From contig JAJNNY010000148.1 of the NCBI GenBank assembly GCA_022453515.1, positions 1 to 23,009 of the forward strand: DNA of 23,009 nucleotides, read 5' to 3'. Each line of letters begins with the position of its first letter. The stretch's first letter is position 1. The position numbers and the translations under genes are program-made. Below are positions 20,358 to 23,009 of the stretch, one piece after another. This stretch comes from Astrocystis sublimbata (lineage: Eukaryota; Ascomycota; Sordariomycetes; Xylariales; Xylariaceae). Under the pieces are notes generated by a model, which ran no database searches, was not told the origin of the DNA, and was given only the letters and a program-made list of their open reading frames with translations.

Positions 20358-21696
20358 GGTGCGAATTTGATTATGTGTAGGCGCTTGCGCATGTGGTGGT
20401 TTGGGTCCTTGGTGGCTGTAGCTGTAGCTGTAGCTGAACAGGGACAGGAACAGGCGGGGTTTGAAGGAGTGTTCGACGCGAGCTGCGAGGCGCCGTTGGA
20501 GTAGGTGAAGTGATCGGGACGGAATCGTGGGCAACTTGTGATCGTGGGGTATTGATACTTGATAGGTGGGTGGGCGTATGTGTATGATATGTCTTAAAGA
20601 CACGAGAAAGGATAATTGGTTGGAAAGAGAAGCCGGTATGTTGTGTGAAGAGTATCGTCAGTGTTGCCTGGCAGGCAATTAATGAATTACGTAGCTGAAT
20701 CCGCGCAGCCGGCAAAATGGAACCTCAAGTCGCGCTAGCGAGCGCGTCCATCTTTCCGCGTTCCGCGTTCTGCGCTAGTAGAGAATGCACGTACTTTACG
20801 CGAGCTCATGCGACGTGAGCTTAATAGGAGGTACCTAGGTACCTATATTCAGGGGCAGTCAGGCATAAGAATAAACAGGAGCTTGAACAAGAACAATATT
20901 AATGAAAAGCCTGTACTCTGTCTTAAGAGGAAGTCATAATACGATATGGACCGATATAAAATGAATACTTATGTAATTGAATCGCTCTCATTATTATTAA
21001 TTCAAGTAAGATCTCCATCATATATCCTATCTGGCAGCTGGCTAGAAGTCGTGTCCTTTGATGCTAAAAAAGCAGTGCATGCGTGAGACGACCGTAACAC
21101 CGATCAGCGGCATAGCGAGTAAGGACTAATGCACCACGACATGGAATCTGACATGCAGAATGGCGTTTGGCAGAGCACCATTGTAAGGTCGTATCGACTT
21201 AGTACTTCGTGGCGGAGAACTTGAAGACAGGGGCACATCTGGCCTACCCCTAGGTACAGGAAGGGGGTGGTTTCGTCATTCCCAATCAGCAGTTAAGACT
21301 CAACGCCTCGTATGTCATACAGCCTAGGCAGGAACTTTATTGGCAGCACTCTATCTTGGGCGTCATTCATTGATATCAGGCGGCAGGCCGGCTATCAGTC
21401 TATCAGTCTCTCATCGGGGCGGTCACGCGGTAGTATGTAGATGCATGCAGGCCTGTCGCTGTAGTTTCAACGCATCTTACTAATATATCTATCAATTATC
21501 TGAAATGAAATAACAAGTGCTGTGTGCAGTCTGACCATGCGCTTCTAACCTCCCGTAGTCAGGCGCCCAAGTTCGCGGCATAGCAACCATTTGTCCTTCT
21601 ACTCTCTATTCCAATAGGAGTGTCGCATATAAAAAATAAAAAGTATAAAAAGTATAAAAGTTTTCTAGTTTAACTAACTAAAGCGTGATACTTTTA
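20358..21696. other. Intergenic region between UNG and the WD40 gene
   Basis: It holds the UNG promoter on the left and the 3' region of the WD40 gene on the right. A GCTGTA hexamer repeat (3.7 copies) lies at 20415-20436 in the UNG leader. A 16-bp perfect palindrome is at 20829-20844, and a CCTAGG core at 21249-21254. The far right (about 21625-21665) is A/T-rich and could contain the WD40 gene's polyadenylation signals. I see no gene. Confidence 0.55.
20829..20844. repeat. 16-bp perfect palindrome with CCTAGG core
   Basis: AGGTACCTAGGTACCT equals its own reverse complement. It is the longest of five CCTAGG-centred sites in gene-free parts of the window (others at 6153-6164, 12287-12294, 18388-18397 and 21249-21254). 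Confidence 0.7.
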
Positions 21697-23009
21697 TTAA
21701 AATAGAGAGTAACTAGTTCTTTCTGGTCTAAAGTCAAATACTTTTATAAAACCCCAAATGGCTGCAACAACTAATATCGAGTCGGAAAGGATAATATCCC
21801 TTATTCCAAGCATGTTGTGTTCGGCTATTGGTTTGAGGCGTTGGCCTCTAGAAATATCCCAAACGATCACATTACAATCCTCCCAACCAGAAACCACACG
21901 CACATCATTGATAGCAATAGGAACAGAATAATCGGTTGGTAGAGAAATGACCCTCACGCACTCGCCAGTGGCAGTATTCCAGATGCGATATTTGTACTCC
22001 GGCGAGCCACTTATCGCGTATGGCGGTGGTAAGCTCCACCCAGGGCAGTCAGCGAAGCCAGCGCCATAATTAGAACGGAGGAACTCGGTCACATCTGCGG
22101 CCTTCTTTGGGTTATCGCCCGTGGGATCTGACTCCAATAGATGGTGGTGATCGGGACCGACTGAAAAGCGCAAAGCTTGAGAAGGGGTGGTCACTTGTCC
22201 TTCGAAAACCCTGATACACTGTCGGGTTTTGAGATCCCAGAGACGCAGGGACGAATGAAGTGACGCTGAGATCAGGGTGTGTGACGTCGCGTCGATTTGA
22301 ATAGAACACACCTTATGGTCATGGCCTGGAAGTGTGAAACTCTCCTTGCTTTCGAGGTCATAGATCCCTATGTTTCCATCCGCAAAGCCCGCTGCTAGAA
22401 GATTACCCACGAGATGAAGTCCGTTGCGTTCGATGTCTTGAACACAGGAGAATGAACGCAAACATCGGCCAGTTCGCCAATTCCAGACCTTGATCGTCCT
22501 ATGATCGTCACCGCTGACAATCTTATAGCCATCGAATTGGACTGCAACAACCATATCATAGCGACCGGTATTTCCAGGGAACTTCTGAACAAGGACTCCA
22601 GAGTCCAAGTCCCACACTTGAATATAATCACACGCTGAAACCAGGTATTTGCCGTGAATGTGAAGGCAATTATCCACGTAATCATGGGTTCGAAGGACTG
22701 TCTCCCTGCATCTTCCACGCTTCCAGTTAAGATCGATCTGGAGCTTTTCTTTGTATACCTCCTTCCAGGGTCGGGCACAGGTTGGCTCCTTCAGGGGTCG
22801 GAAAGGGGGTATTTCCCGGTCGAACGAGTAAGGGGGAAGGCTGTATGGTCGTGTAGCACAGGGAATATTGCCAAAGTCATGGCTATGCGAAAAGATCCTC
22901 TTTGCTTTCGAGTCTTTTAGCGACTTAAGCGGCGGGCTCCAATTTATGAAGCAGTAGCGTTCCGGCTCCGAGTCTTCCGTCTGAAACCGTTGGTGGGGTG
23001 CTCGCAGGG
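21697..23009 (-). CDS. F-box/WD40 repeat protein, N-terminus outside the window
   Basis: The frame is open from the right window edge to the stop at 21699-21697, giving 436 visible residues and no ATG before about residue 150, so the start lies beyond the window. The segment WKEVYKEKLQIDLNWKRGRC (about 81-100) is the linker that typically joins an F-box to a WD40 propeller. The F-box itself is not visible. Repeat ends VWDL, VWNW, IYDL, LWDL, IWNT, VWDI and VFDF are spaced over residues 131-426, so about seven blades form a propeller. A long insert (about 280-325) separates blades four and five. Such proteins are substrate receptors of SCF ubiquitin ligases. The insert and weak repeats make the substrate unclear; it is not clearly the Met30/SconB or Cdc4 orthologue. 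Confidence 0.85.
   Translation of the reverse strand, partial: LRAPHQRFQTEDSEPERYCFINWSPPLKSLKDSKAKRIFSHSHDFGNIPCATRPYSLPPYSFDREIPPFRPLKEPTCARPWKEVYKEKLQIDLNWKRGRCRETVLRTHDYVDNCLHIHGKYLVSACDYIQVWDLDSGVLVQKFPGNTGRYDMVVAVQFDGYKIVSGDDHRTIKVWNWRTGRCLRSFSCVQDIERNGLHLVGNLLAAGFADGNIGIYDLESKESFTLPGHDHKVCSIQIDATSHTLISASLHSSLRLWDLKTRQCIRVFEGQVTTPSQALRFSVGPDHHHLLESDPTGDNPKKAADVTEFLRSNYGAGFADCPGWSLPPPYAISGSPEYKYRIWNTATGECVRVISLPTDYSVPIAINDVRVVSGWEDCNVIVWDISRGQRLKPIAEHNMLGIRDIILSDSILVVAAIWGFIKVFDFRPERTSYSLF

Overview
The window comes from a filamentous ascomycete (Pezizomycotina). The evidence is short spliceosomal introns (69-161 nt) with fungal GTAxGx donors and YAG acceptors, a tRNA-Leu with an intron next to the anticodon, and family-level matches to a fungal Msb1/Mug8-type morphogenesis protein, a DUF1772 (anthrone-oxygenase-like) membrane protein and a fungal ubiquitin-like-domain protein. 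There is also a roughly 2 kb AT-rich block of the kind left by repeat-induced point mutation (RIP).

Layout. Positions 1-5855 form one giant inverted repeat: base x on the left pairs with base 5856-x on the right. Its centre is the AT-rich block (about 1911-3945). Each arm carries the same two genes, a 5'-incomplete ubiquitin-like-domain gene and a DUF1772 gene. The left DUF1772 copy runs off the window start and the right copy (5308-6030) is complete. The GC-balanced arms agree wherever compared, but the turning point (about 2520-3335) differs by many single-base indels and contains a small tandem duplication. That pattern is more typical of a fold-back read or an unpolished contig end than of an old duplication, though a real recent inverted duplication is not excluded.

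To the right lie a single-exon alpha/beta hydrolase (6757-7638, +) and, convergent with it, a multi-pass membrane protein of unknown function (7728-9296, -) whose two open segments share a frame but are split by a TAA. From 9297 to 13677 is a largely gene-free stretch holding tRNA-Leu(AAG) at 10897-10994 and one short membrane-like open segment (10471-10754, -) that may be a gene relic. Next come the six-exon Msb1 gene (13678-17146, +), a two-exon uracil-DNA glycosylase (18934-20357, -) with a PIP-box-like N-terminus and a long acidic C-terminal tail, and the WD40 part of an F-box/WD40 protein (21697 to the window end, -) whose start lies outside.

The genes do not form an obvious pathway or biosynthetic cluster. 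They look like ordinary chromosomal housekeeping and accessory genes beside a repeat-rich end. No viral, toxin or CRISPR sequence was seen. The point most in need of resolution is whether the inverted repeat is real.
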